From contig JAKLZD010000089.1 in NCBI GenBank assembly GCA_024256245.1, positions 1 through 18,996 on the forward strand: DNA of 18,996 bases. Reading direction: 5' to 3'. Numbering within the stretch: the stretch's first letter is position 1; every line of letters starts with the position of its first letter. Both the position numbers and the translations under genes were made by a program. The notes beneath the pieces were generated by a model. It was not told where the DNA came from and searched no databases. It was given only the letters and a program-made list of their open reading frames with translations. This DNA is from Candidatus Methylarchaceae archaeon HK01M. Its GTDB lineage: Archaea > Thermoproteota > Nitrososphaeria > Nitrososphaerales > JACAEJ01. Positions 7,175 to 15,006 of this stretch are shown piece after piece.

Positions 7175-7318
7175 ATGAGTGCCAAATCACCAGTTGAAGA
7201 TATAGGATCGAGCTTAGCCAAGATCAGAGGGCTTAAGCTAATGATAGAAGATCGTGTCGATTTTATGCTTTATAACTACAAAAACCTTAAAAATACAGTT
7301 ACTAAAGTGATGAAATAA
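7175..7318 (+). CDS. Small 47-residue ORF leading the acetyl-CoA synthase operon
   Basis: An ATG at 7175 opens a 47-codon frame ending at 7318, only 23 nt before cdhC. GAGGAGAT (7163-7170), one of the strongest ribosome binding sites in the window, precedes the ATG at good spacing. The peptide starts MSAKSPVEDIGSSLAKIRG, continues with KLMIEDRVDFMLYNYKNL and ends Lys-rich. It appears largely helical and amphipathic, with no Cys and no membrane segment. I do not recognise a family. It could be a small accessory protein of the complex or a translated leader that controls cdhC. The strong ribosome binding site and tight spacing argue that it is translated. The function is unknown. Confidence 0.6.
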   Translation: MSAKSPVEDIGSSLAKIRGLKLMIEDRVDFMLYNYKNLKNTVTKVMK

Positions 7319-7341
7319 TTCCAAAAGAGTGGGTAATTTAG

Positions 7342-8772
7342 ATGAGCGGTTCATCTAAGGTAGACGAAATTAAAACTGAGCCAATGGGACTTGTGAGACC
7401 AGAGTCTCCCGTTGATGTCGGAGAGATCTATGAAGGGGAAAGAATTCGCAAACCCGACATGTATCTAGAGTTCGGTGGTATGAAAGTCGAGAGGAAGTGG
7501 GAGCTGGCCCTATCGAAACCTGAAGACCAAATAGAAGATGGAAAGGTTACAGTAATAGGACCTGATCTATCAGATCTGGATCCTGGGGGAAGTTATCCGA
7601 TAGGCATATTGCTGGAGGTCGCTGGCGCTAAGGTGGAGAAAGACCTGGAGGGAGTCTTAGAGAGAAAGATCCATTATTTCTTGAACTATATCGAAGGCGT
7701 AATGCATCTCAATCAGAGATACGATATCTGGATAAGGATAAACAAGAAATCTTATCAGAAAGGTTTGAACTCTTTAGTCTATATAGGAAAGATTCTTGGA
7801 TGGCTCTTCAAGTCTAGCTTTCCTGTAATAGAGAAGGTTCAGGTGACGATCTACACAGACAAAGCCAAGATCGAAGAGCTCTTTCCTATGGCCATGGATG
7901 TTTGGGATAAAAGGGATACAAGAGCCAGAACCTTGAAGGACGAAGATGTCGATGATTTTTATGCATGCGTGATGTGCCAGTCCTTTGCACCTACCCATGT
8001 ATGTGTCATAACTCCCAACAGAATGGCTTCATGTGGGTCTATAAGCTGGTTCGATGCAAGAGCTGCGTACAACGTGGACCCAAAAGGTCCGAACTTCCCT
8101 ATACCAAAAGGCGAATGTTTGGACCCTGTAAAGGGCATCTATGAAGGCATCAATAAGGTTGCCCAAGAGAAGTCGCTGGGGGGGATAGAATCTGTCTCTT
8201 TATATAGTATGTTCGACCACCCTCACACTTCTTGTGGTTGCTTTGAAGCCATAGCTTTCTATATACCTGAGGTCGATGGAGTAGGGATTGTACATCGTGA
8301 CTTTAGAGGGCCTTCTGTCAATGGTATAACTTTCTCCACTATGGCAGGCCATACGGGCGGAGGAACTCAAAACCCAGGCTTTAATGGCATATCGGTAGAG
8401 TACCTACGCTCTCCAAAATTCCTTCAGGCTGAGGGGGGATGGGAGAGAGTAGTCTGGATGCCTTCCTCGATCAAAGAAAGGTTGAAGGATTCCATTCCAG
8501 AGAATCTAAGTGAAAAGCTATGTACGGAAGCTGAATGTAAAACAATAGAGGAGCTAAAAGAGTTTCTAAAGAGCAAGAACCATCCCGTAGTGAGTAGATG
8601 GAAAACGAAGGAAGTTGCTGAAGAAGAGATTAAGGAAGAGGCTCTTGAGGTTGCACCACCCGTTTCAGCCCCTATGAATATCGAAATACCCACTCAAGGT
8701 GGGTTTAGAATAATCCTGAAGAATGCCAGGATAGTGGCTGAGAAGGTAATCATAAAACGTGAGAAGAAGTAA
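7342..8772 (+). CDS. cdhC: Acetyl-CoA synthase beta subunit of the CODH/ACS complex
   Basis: CdhC joins the methyl group from the corrinoid protein with CO and CoA at the Ni-Ni-[4Fe-4S] A-cluster to make acetyl-CoA, or runs the reverse reaction. The 476-residue protein is of archaeal type, lacking the extra N-terminal domain of bacterial ACS. The cluster ligands are all visible: Cys209, Cys212, Cys221, Cys231, and the CGC pair Cys298/Cys300 in HTSCGCFEA. Surrounding blocks such as FAPTHVCVITPNR, DHPHTSCGCFEAIAFY and AGHTGGGTQNPGFNG are characteristic. An acidic and Pro-rich linker (about 425-445) leads to a short C-terminal beta segment. It is followed 11 nt later by cdhD and belongs to the same operon. 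Confidence 0.96.
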   Translation: MSGSSKVDEIKTEPMGLVRPESPVDVGEIYEGERIRKPDMYLEFGGMKVERKWELALSKPEDQIEDGKVTVIGPDLSDLDPGGSYPIGILLEVAGAKVEKDLEGVLERKIHYFLNYIEGVMHLNQRYDIWIRINKKSYQKGLNSLVYIGKILGWLFKSSFPVIEKVQVTIYTDKAKIEELFPMAMDVWDKRDTRARTLKDEDVDDFYACVMCQSFAPTHVCVITPNRMASCGSISWFDARAAYNVDPKGPNFPIPKGECLDPVKGIYEGINKVAQEKSLGGIESVSLYSMFDHPHTSCGCFEAIAFYIPEVDGVGIVHRDFRGPSVNGITFSTMAGHTGGGTQNPGFNGISVEYLRSPKFLQAEGGWERVVWMPSSIKERLKDSIPENLSEKLCTEAECKTIEELKEFLKSKNHPVVSRWKTKEVAEEEIKEEALEVAPPVSAPMNIEIPTQGGFRIILKNARIVAEKVIIKREKK

Positions 8773-8783
8773 GGGAGATAATT

Positions 8784-9983
8784 ATGGGAGAGAAGGAGAC
8801 AAGGATATTAGGGAAGAATTTAATCGAGTTGTTAGAGAAGTTTGGGGATATAGAGATCGAGAATGTTGAAATCAGGGCTGAAGAGCTTACATTCCTCATC
8901 CAGCCGGTTATCCGCTCTTTAGCACAGGCACCCCAGTTAGTACCAAGAGTTGTGGAAAAGGAGATCGAAGCCCTACTTGAAGCAGAGTTCTCTCCACCGA
9001 TCGAAGTATATCCAGGGGAAATAGCTGAAGTCCAGATAGGGGCTACGAAGTCTGATGGGGGCTCCAGGAGGAAAGTCATAAAGATAGGCGGGGCCAAGAC
9101 CATGCCGTTTTATAGCTTCGAAGCTACGAACCAGAATAAACCTGTCCTAGCTGTGGATGTATTCGATATGCCTATATCACTGGCAAAAGCAGTCAAACAA
9201 CACTTTAAAGATGTTATGGAAGACCCCGCTGATTGGGCAAAGAAATATGTGGAAGACTTCGATGCAGATATCATCTCCCTTAACCTCATAAGCACCGATC
9301 CACTGATAAAGGATACATCCCCAAAGGACGCTGCCAAGACGGTTGAGAAAGTCTTGCAAGCAGTAGATGTACCATTGATAATAGGCGGATCAGGGAATAA
9401 GGCTAAAGATCCTTTGGTGCTAGAGGCTGCGGCTGAAGTAGCGAATGGTGAAAGATGCATCCTGAACTCTGCGAATGTAGATAACGACTATAAAAAGATA
9501 GTAAAGGCAGCTAAGAAGTATGGTCATATAGTTATCGCCTTTACGCCGATGGATATCAACAACCAGAAAAAACTCAACAGATATCTTTTAGACGAGGGCC
9601 TACCAAAGGAACAGATTATAATGGATCCGACGACTGCCGCCCTTGGTTACGGACTAGATTACACTCTTAGCCTTATGGAGAGGATCAAGCTCTCAGGCCT
9701 GCTAGGAGATTCCGATCTACAGATGCCTATAGTTGCTCCATCGAGTAATGCTTGGGGTGCAAGAGAGTCTTGGATGAAGTCTGAAGATTGGGGACCTAGA
9801 GAGTATAGGGGGCCCCTTTGGGAGACGATAACAACGATTACGGTTATGATGTCTGGCGCCGACCTTTTCATGTTGAGCCACCCTGCTACTGTTAGAGTTA
9901 TGAGGAAGCTGATACAGGCTCTCTATGGAGAATTCGATAGTGATCAAAGAATTCAAGATTGGATAACAGAGATAGAAGGGTGA
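8784..9983 (+). CDS. cdhD: CODH/ACS delta subunit, corrinoid iron-sulfur protein small subunit
   Basis: CdhD pairs with CdhE to form the corrinoid/iron-sulfur protein that carries the methyl group from methyl-H4MPT to CdhC. This 399-residue protein has the family's N-terminal segment and the TIM-barrel part, with PFYSFEATNQNKPVLAVDVFD near residues 112-132, IIGGSGNKAKDPLVLEAAAE, IIMDPTTAALGYGLDYTL and PIVAPSSNAWGARESW. It appears slightly shorter than methanogen CdhD. The ATG at 8784 has GGGAGATA upstream at good spacing. It lies 11 nt after cdhC and 5 nt before the chosen start of cdhE, so the three are co-transcribed. Confidence 0.95.
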   Translation: MGEKETRILGKNLIELLEKFGDIEIENVEIRAEELTFLIQPVIRSLAQAPQLVPRVVEKEIEALLEAEFSPPIEVYPGEIAEVQIGATKSDGGSRRKVIKIGGAKTMPFYSFEATNQNKPVLAVDVFDMPISLAKAVKQHFKDVMEDPADWAKKYVEDFDADIISLNLISTDPLIKDTSPKDAAKTVEKVLQAVDVPLIIGGSGNKAKDPLVLEAAAEVANGERCILNSANVDNDYKKIVKAAKKYGHIVIAFTPMDINNQKKLNRYLLDEGLPKEQIIMDPTTAALGYGLDYTLSLMERIKLSGLLGDSDLQMPIVAPSSNAWGARESWMKSEDWGPREYRGPLWETITTITVMMSGADLFMLSHPATVRVMRKLIQALYGEFDSDQRIQDWITEIEG

Positions 9984-9988
9984 AGATT

Positions 9989-11401
9989 ATGTCTGAAAAA
10001 GCAACTCTACTGACAGTCTACCAATACCTCCCTCAGATAAACTGTGGAGAATGTGATGTACCGAGTTGCATGGTCTTTGCCTCGAAGCTTCTAAATAGGG
10101 AGGCTACCCTCGAAGATTGCCCTCCTTTAAAGGATCCCAAGTACAAAGTGCAGATGGCTCGATTGGCTGAGCTGCTCGCCCCACCGATCAAAGAGGTAGC
10201 TATAGGTGTCGGAGGGAATGTGGTAAAGATAGGGGGGAAGGAGGTCATGTATAGACATGAACTTACTTACCATAACCCTACGGCGATAGCTATTGATGTC
10301 AGCGATAAGATGGATGACAAGAAGATAGTAGAGAGATGTAAAGCAGTAGAGGCTTTTACTTTAGTCAGGATAGGAGAGTATCTCAAGCTGGATATGATAG
10401 CTGCGAGATGTGCATCCAAAGACCCTGAAAGATTTGCCCTTGTCACGTCTCTTATAGCAAGGAGCTGTAAACTCCCCTTGATCTTGTGCTCCTTCGATCC
10501 TAAGGTCTTGAAAGTTGCATTAGAGAAAGGAGAGGTGGCAGATAGAAGACCCCTGCTTTACGCTGCCACAGAAGATAATTGGAAAGAAGTTTCAGAACTT
10601 TCCAAAAAGTATGATTGCCCCATGGCTGTCTTTGCTCCTAACAACATAACTTTGCTCAAATCTTTGATCAAGACTTTAGAAGCTATTGGTATCCATGATA
10701 TGGTAATGGATTTAGGTGCCTATACAGATGGCAGACTCTTGAAGGAGACTATCAACAATTTAGTTATGGTGCGCAGGGCAGCAATCCAGAGGAGCGACAA
10801 AGATGTAAACTATCCTATAATGGCTATACCAGCAACCGTTTGGATAGGTGATAAACTGGATCCTATGACTACCTCCTACAGAGAAGCGTATATAGCTTCA
10901 TTATTCATGAATAGGTATGCAGATCTACTCATCATGCATACTTTGGATGTATGGGCGCTCCTTCCAGTACTCACTTTGAGGCAAAATATCTATACTGATC
11001 CAAGAAAGCCCGTTTCAGTAGAGGCAGGTCTTCGCACTATAGGATCGCCTGACACAGAGGCACCTGTATTACTGACTACGAATTTTTCCCTGACATACTA
11101 TACAGTGGCTAACGATATCGAGTCTTCGGGGATAGATTGCTACCTACTTGTGGTGGATACTGAGGGGTTGGCTGTAGAAGTCTCTGTAGCAGGAGGTCAG
11201 TTTACTTCAGCGGGTGTAAAAGATTTATTTTCATCTGTAGGTATAGAAGAAAAGGTAAAACATCGTAAGCTGGTAATCCCTGGTCTAGCAGCGAGGCTAA
11301 AAGGAGATATAGAGGACACAACCAATTGGGAAGTTCTTGTAGGTCCAAGAGATTCATCACAGATCAAAGGCTTTCTTGCTAAGAATTGGACAATTAACTA
11401 G
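9989..11401 (+). CDS. cdhE: CODH/ACS gamma subunit, corrinoid iron-sulfur protein large subunit
   Basis: CdhE holds the corrinoid that accepts the methyl group and an N-terminal [4Fe-4S] cluster that reactivates the cobalt. Counted from the chosen ATG (470 residues), the cluster ligands are Cys19, Cys22, Cys27 and Cys44 (Cx2Cx4Cx16C in the NCGECDVPSC region). A TIM barrel follows, then a C-terminal corrinoid domain (IDCYLLVVDTEGLAVEVSVAGG region). The frame is open from a TTG at 9959 inside cdhD. The ATG at 9989 is better because GGGTGA, which contains the cdhD stop, lies 5 nt upstream, and the protein then starts just before the conserved cluster motif. Confidence 0.95.
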   Translation: MSEKATLLTVYQYLPQINCGECDVPSCMVFASKLLNREATLEDCPPLKDPKYKVQMARLAELLAPPIKEVAIGVGGNVVKIGGKEVMYRHELTYHNPTAIAIDVSDKMDDKKIVERCKAVEAFTLVRIGEYLKLDMIAARCASKDPERFALVTSLIARSCKLPLILCSFDPKVLKVALEKGEVADRRPLLYAATEDNWKEVSELSKKYDCPMAVFAPNNITLLKSLIKTLEAIGIHDMVMDLGAYTDGRLLKETINNLVMVRRAAIQRSDKDVNYPIMAIPATVWIGDKLDPMTTSYREAYIASLFMNRYADLLIMHTLDVWALLPVLTLRQNIYTDPRKPVSVEAGLRTIGSPDTEAPVLLTTNFSLTYYTVANDIESSGIDCYLLVVDTEGLAVEVSVAGGQFTSAGVKDLFSSVGIEEKVKHRKLVIPGLAARLKGDIEDTTNWEVLVGPRDSSQIKGFLAKNWTIN

Positions 11402-11409
11402 GTGAATAA

Positions 11410-11823
11410 TTGAGGTTTCGCATAGAAGTTGTCCATCCTGAAAGGTGCATAGGTTGCTACAGTTGTGTCTATGCATGTTCGAGGCATCTCTTCAACACAG
11501 TCGATCCGTCTAGAACGGCTGTCTTTTTAAGGATAGAAGGATCTATTACAAATCCTTTTATTCCAGTAACATGTAGATTCTGTAAAACTCCGGAGTGTGC
11601 AGAAGCCTGCCCTAAAAATGCTCTACAACCCTTACCAGAGGGTGGGATAATGCTCATCACATCCAGATGTCAAGGGTGTGAGACTTTTGACTGCATAACT
11701 GCCTGTGCCATTCGGGCATTGGCTCTCGACAAGAAGACGAAGTTACCAGTTATATGTGATAAGTGTGGAGATTGTGCGAAGTACTGCCCCCATAACGTAT
11801 TCAAGTATGAGGAGATGAAATGA
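11410..11823 (+). CDS. Polyferredoxin with four [4Fe-4S] clusters, AOR partner subunit
   Basis: This 137-residue electron carrier has sixteen cysteines in four cluster-binding groups: 13-16-19-23, 55-58-63-67, 87-90-95-99 and 116-119-122-126. The arrangement resembles the small iron-sulfur subunits of DMSO-reductase-type and multi-subunit AOR-type enzymes rather than an ordinary two-cluster ferredoxin. No membrane segment or Tat signal is seen, so it should be cytoplasmic. The start is a TTG at 11410 with AGGTGA (overlapping the cdhE stop) 4 nt upstream. Its stop abuts the start of the AOR gene, so the two products probably form a complex and pass electrons between the tungsten centre and a soluble acceptor or the CODH/ACS. 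Confidence 0.88.
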   Translation: MRFRIEVVHPERCIGCYSCVYACSRHLFNTVDPSRTAVFLRIEGSITNPFIPVTCRFCKTPECAEACPKNALQPLPEGGIMLITSRCQGCETFDCITACAIRALALDKKTKLPVICDKCGDCAKYCPHNVFKYEEMK

Positions 11824-13629
11824 TTGAACAATATTCTTTATGTTGATCTCACTGAAAGATCGAGCAAGGTGATCGAGAGACCAGACCTCTTCTCAAAGTA
11901 TCTTGGTGGTCCAGGAATCGCCTCAAAGCTTCTTATCGAAGAAACTAAACCAGGCACAGACCCTTTCTCCCCTAAATCTTCTATAATCTTTGCAGCAGGA
12001 TATCTTGTCGGGATATTTCCATGTATGGTCAAGGCTGTGGCAATGTTCAAGTCTCCTTTGACCAAAAATCTGGGAGAATCCTATTCTGGGGGGCATCTAG
12101 CAAGTGCGCTTAGATTTGCTGGTTATGGTGCCTTAGTGGTCCATGGCGCATCGGAGAACCCAGTCATGATAAAGATAGTGGATGATGATGTGAAGGTAGA
12201 GCGAGCCGATTCACTTTGGGGTCTATCTCCGTTAAATGTTGAAAAAACCCTTAGAGGACATTACGAAGGCATTCAGAGCGTAATGAGTTGTGGAAGGGCT
12301 GGGGAGGGATTGATAAATTACGGCAACGTTATAGTCGATAGGTTTCACCACTTTGGAAGGCTCGGTCTTGGTGCAATCTTTGGTAGCAAGAAGCTTAAAG
12401 CCATCTCGATAAATGGTACAGGGGAAATTCCTTTAGAAGACCCCCTTGCTGTAAAGGAGATGTATGAGAAGTTATACGATGAAGTTATCAATAGCGAAAA
12501 TATGTTGAAGTATCATTATCTCGGGACTTCGGCCAACGTACTCGAACTGAATGAACGAGGAACTTTGCCTAGCCGTAACTTCAAAGAATCGAGGTTCAGA
12601 GGCGCTGAGAGGATATCTGGCGAGGCTATGGCTGAATCTTCTTTAGAGAGAAAGATTTCATGCCCTGGTTGTCCGGTAGCATGTATACATCTTGCTGAAT
12701 TGAAGACAGGCTTTGCCCCTGAACATGAAAAAGGTAGAAAGGAGATATTCCCTGAGAAAGTACTCGTCCCTTACAACTATGAGCCTATGTATGCTTTAGG
12801 AAGCAACCTTCTCGTACACGAACCGAGCCATTTACTCCGCCTTATATATCGTTGCGAATACCTTGGCTTAGATGCTATGATGGTTGGGACTGTCTTGGCA
12901 TGGGTTACAGAAGCCTTTGAAGAAGGTCTAATCAATCTTGACGACACTTCAGGTATCGAACCTAGATGGAGCGATGTTGGGGCATACCTACAAATTATCA
13001 ATAATATAGTCGATCTGAAGAATCCTTTCTATACTAAGCTGGCTCAGGGCTTGGACGTGGCTTCTGAAAAGTATGGTGGAGAAGAGTTCGCTATGATCAT
13101 GGGCAGAAATGGTCTGGCTGGATACACTACTGGTTATGGTTCTATAGTAGGACAGTTGGTAGGTGCCCGCCATTCTCACTTAAGTAACTCTGGTTACAGC
13201 ATAGATCAAAGGGCTTTGGATCAACCTATCGGTCCTGATCAGATCGCGAAGTTTTTGATCAATCAAGAGGACTGGTTATACGTACTATATTCCTTAGGAA
13301 CGTGCTACTTTGCTCGAAAAATCTATACAAAAGAAGTAGTCTGCGCAGTTCTTAAGATTATGGGGATAGACCAGACTCCAGAAGGCCTAATGCAATTAGG
13401 CAAGGAGATATTCCATAACCTCTATAGATTTAAGATTCAGGAAGGGTTCGAATTGACAGAAGAGAAGATACCCAGTAGGGTCTATAGTATGCAGACACCC
13501 CAAAAAAAGCTTGATGCTGAAAAGATGGAAAGCATAATAAAATATTATATCCACAAAAGGGAGAGTGAGGGGCTTCAGTTACGACCAGAGGAGAAGGCGT
13601 TGAAAGAACTTCTCTCTTTTGAGGGTTAA
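11824..13629 (+). CDS. Tungsten-dependent aldehyde:ferredoxin oxidoreductase family protein
   Basis: This 601-residue protein has the full length of the AOR family, which interconverts aldehydes and carboxylic acids (plus ferredoxin) with a tungsten bis-pterin cofactor and one [4Fe-4S] cluster. The predicted cluster ligands Cys280, Cys283, Cys287 and Cys494 have nearly the numbering of Pyrococcus furiosus AOR (288, 291, 295, 494). YLGGPGIASKLL near 26-37 and ESYSGGHLASALRFAGYGALVV near 85-106 are the family's N-terminal pterin-binding blocks. Glu320 (in YEPMYALG) and His450/His452 may play the parts of the catalytic Glu and His. The segment usually reading DPR is SIDQR here, so the substrate may differ. 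The TTG start directly follows the ferredoxin stop, with GAGGAGAT upstream. Confidence 0.88.
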   Translation: MNNILYVDLTERSSKVIERPDLFSKYLGGPGIASKLLIEETKPGTDPFSPKSSIIFAAGYLVGIFPCMVKAVAMFKSPLTKNLGESYSGGHLASALRFAGYGALVVHGASENPVMIKIVDDDVKVERADSLWGLSPLNVEKTLRGHYEGIQSVMSCGRAGEGLINYGNVIVDRFHHFGRLGLGAIFGSKKLKAISINGTGEIPLEDPLAVKEMYEKLYDEVINSENMLKYHYLGTSANVLELNERGTLPSRNFKESRFRGAERISGEAMAESSLERKISCPGCPVACIHLAELKTGFAPEHEKGRKEIFPEKVLVPYNYEPMYALGSNLLVHEPSHLLRLIYRCEYLGLDAMMVGTVLAWVTEAFEEGLINLDDTSGIEPRWSDVGAYLQIINNIVDLKNPFYTKLAQGLDVASEKYGGEEFAMIMGRNGLAGYTTGYGSIVGQLVGARHSHLSNSGYSIDQRALDQPIGPDQIAKFLINQEDWLYVLYSLGTCYFARKIYTKEVVCAVLKIMGIDQTPEGLMQLGKEIFHNLYRFKIQEGFELTEEKIPSRVYSMQTPQKKLDAEKMESIIKYYIHKRESEGLQLRPEEKALKELLSFEG

Positions 13630-13669
13630 CCATTAAATATTGATTACACCTTTAAGTTTAGTGAGAACC

Positions 13670-14026
13670 TTGTGTGAACTTAAGGTCATCAATAAGATAG
13701 GTGAAAAAGAGCAAGAAGTTGGGGAGGATATAATCTATGCAAAAGTCAGTGGCGATCATGTACTCTTGAAGGACATCCTTGGGGGTGCCTTTAAAGTTCA
13801 TGGAGCCATAATAGAGGAAGTAAATATAAATTTAGAAATCTTAAAGTTGATGAGCTCTCCTCTTATCCTGAAACTACATAATTTCTTAACCATTTGTAAC
13901 AAATGTGAATCTGAAAAAGTTTACTGTGAAGAAGTAGAGTCCATATGGGAAGAAGTCAAGAAATCTGGCGACGAAGTTATACGCATACTTAGGAAGAAGT
14001 ATGGAAGTAAGAGGGCTGACCTTTAG
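13670..14026 (+). CDS. CooT-like nickel-binding protein with a Cys-containing C-terminal extension
   Basis: The frame is open from a TTG at 13640, but a TTG at 13670 gives a protein starting Met-Cys-Glu. It then follows the short beta-sheet pattern of CooT, the small CODH-associated nickel protein whose Cys2 binds nickel (EQEVGEDIIYAKVSGDHVLL, then DILGGAFKVHGAIIEEVN). GTGAG, a weak ribosome binding site, lies at suitable spacing before it. From residue 61 the 118-residue protein has an extra helical domain, absent from the short CooT proteins I know, containing Cys76, Cys79 and Cys86 (CNKCESEKVYC), a possible second metal site. It lies between the AOR gene and cooC, which fits a role in nickel delivery to CODH/ACS. 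The family call rests on pattern recognition and context. Confidence 0.6.
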   Translation: MCELKVINKIGEKEQEVGEDIIYAKVSGDHVLLKDILGGAFKVHGAIIEEVNINLEILKLMSSPLILKLHNFLTICNKCESEKVYCEEVESIWEEVKKSGDEVIRILRKKYGSKRADL

Positions 14027-14157
14027 CATGGCAGCATCGGAAGAGGAAAGGACAGGCAAGCCTCTAGCAATTCTTCTTCAAATCTTTTACCCTGAAGGGA
14101 CGACGAGCCTTTAGATAAATTATCCTTAAGTTGATTACAAAATTGGGGGTCTAATTT
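14027..14157 (+). promoter_or_regulatory. Gap with likely internal promoter for cooC-fwdC-mch
   Basis: This 131-base gap is the widest break within the cluster. TTTAGATAAATTATCC near 14110-14125 is TATA-like and lies about 40 nt before the cooC ATG. GGGGGT at 14145-14150 is a good ribosome binding site 7 nt before that ATG. Together they suggest that cooC, fwdC and mch can be transcribed separately from the cdh-AOR genes. Confidence 0.35.
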
Positions 14158-14949
14158 ATGAAGGTGGCTATAGCTGGTAAGGGAGGGGTTGGTAAGACGA
14201 CTCTTTCTGGAACCCTTGCAAGACTCTTCGCCAAGGATGGGTACAAGGTTATCGCCATCGATGCAGACCCTGCTATGAACCTCTCTTCTGCGCTTGGTAT
14301 ACCCTTAAAAGTCTCATCAAAGATCGTTCCATTATCAGAAAATCATGACCTGATAGAAGAAAGAACGGGTGCTAGACCAGGCTCTTCGGGCTCTGTCTTC
14401 AGCTTGACACCGACTGTACACGATATAGCTGAAAAGTATGGAGTCCTAGGACCTGACAATACTCGGCTCATAGTCTTAGGGACGGTAAAGTCTGGGGGTG
14501 ATGGCTGTATGTGTCCTGCGAATGCTTTGCTAAGAGCTCTCTTGAGGCATATCTTGATCGCCAGAGAAGATATCGTATTAATGGATATGGAGGCTGGACT
14601 TGAACATCTGGGAAGAGGAACTGTTAGAAGAGTCGATATCATCATAAGTGTGGTCGAGCCTAGGATGCAATCTATAGAGACAGCTTGTAGAATTTTTAAG
14701 CTTGCCCACGACATAGAGGTGAAAGAAGTCTTGGCTGTAGGGAACAAGGTTAGGAACGAGGAAGAGAGAGGCTTTCTTAATAAGATGTTGAATCAGTTAG
14801 AAATACCTATAATAGGCATGATTCCTTACGATGAGGCGATAGCCAAGTCTGACATGGTAAGAGTCGCACCCATCGACTTCGATCCCGATTCACCAGCTAT
14901 CAAGGCAATACATGTTATAAAAAAATTTTTGATAAAAAAGTACACTTAA
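14158..14949 (+). CDS. cooC: CooC, nickel-insertion ATPase for CO dehydrogenase/acetyl-CoA synthase
   Basis: CooC is a MinD/ParA-type ATPase that dimerises with ATP and nickel to load nickel into CODH or ACS clusters. The 263-residue protein starts with the deviant Walker A motif GKGGVGKT at residues 7-14, followed by VIAIDADPAMNLSSALG with the switch I aspartate. It has the diagnostic metal-binding Cys-x-Cys, Cys117 and Cys119, in GGDGCMCPAN. LMDMEAGLEHLGRGT at 141-155 is the Walker B/switch II region typical of CooC. It follows the CooT-like gene and precedes fwdC, and is probably driven by its own promoter in the preceding gap. It lies with the acetyl-CoA synthase genes, but cdhA and cdhB are not in the window. 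Confidence 0.93.
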   Translation: MKVAIAGKGGVGKTTLSGTLARLFAKDGYKVIAIDADPAMNLSSALGIPLKVSSKIVPLSENHDLIEERTGARPGSSGSVFSLTPTVHDIAEKYGVLGPDNTRLIVLGTVKSGGDGCMCPANALLRALLRHILIAREDIVLMDMEAGLEHLGRGTVRRVDIIISVVEPRMQSIETACRIFKLAHDIEVKEVLAVGNKVRNEEERGFLNKMLNQLEIPIIGMIPYDEAIAKSDMVRVAPIDFDPDSPAIKAIHVIKKFLIKKYT

Positions 14950-15006
14950 TCCTTACTTTATAGCAAAAGATAAAAAAACGAAAGAACTACAGGGTGACAT
15001 GGTAGC

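Noticed and set aside
7018..7221. Minus-strand ORF over the cdh promoter and small ORF
   Set aside because: It overlaps the strong ribosome binding site and coding start on the plus strand, and its hydrophobic translation reflects AT-rich DNA.
8424..9460. Minus-strand ORFs opposite cdhC and cdhD (89, 117 and 116 codons)
   Set aside because: They are antisense to well-conserved genes, rich in Ser, and have no ribosome binding site or recognisable motif.
9959..9988. TTG start for cdhE inside cdhD
   Set aside because: The ATG at 9989 has a well-placed GGGTGA and gives the normal N-terminus just before the Cx2Cx4C cluster motif.
11824..13629. Reading the AOR-family gene as a formylmethanofuran dehydrogenase catalytic subunit
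   Set aside because: The Cys280/283/287/494 pattern and N-terminal blocks are those of the AOR family, not of the molybdopterin-type FwdB, despite fwdC nearby.
13640..13669. Longer start for the CooT-like gene
   Set aside because: The extra ten residues hide the N-terminal Met-Cys and the nearest GAGGG element is too far upstream. A MoaD/ThiS sulfur carrier for the AOR cofactor was also considered and dropped because no C-terminal Gly-Gly is present.
14343..14747. 134-codon minus-strand ORF opposite cooC
   Set aside because: It lies antisense to a clear CooC with conserved Walker and Cys-x-Cys motifs. Its Ser/Ile/Thr-rich composition is that of a shadow frame.
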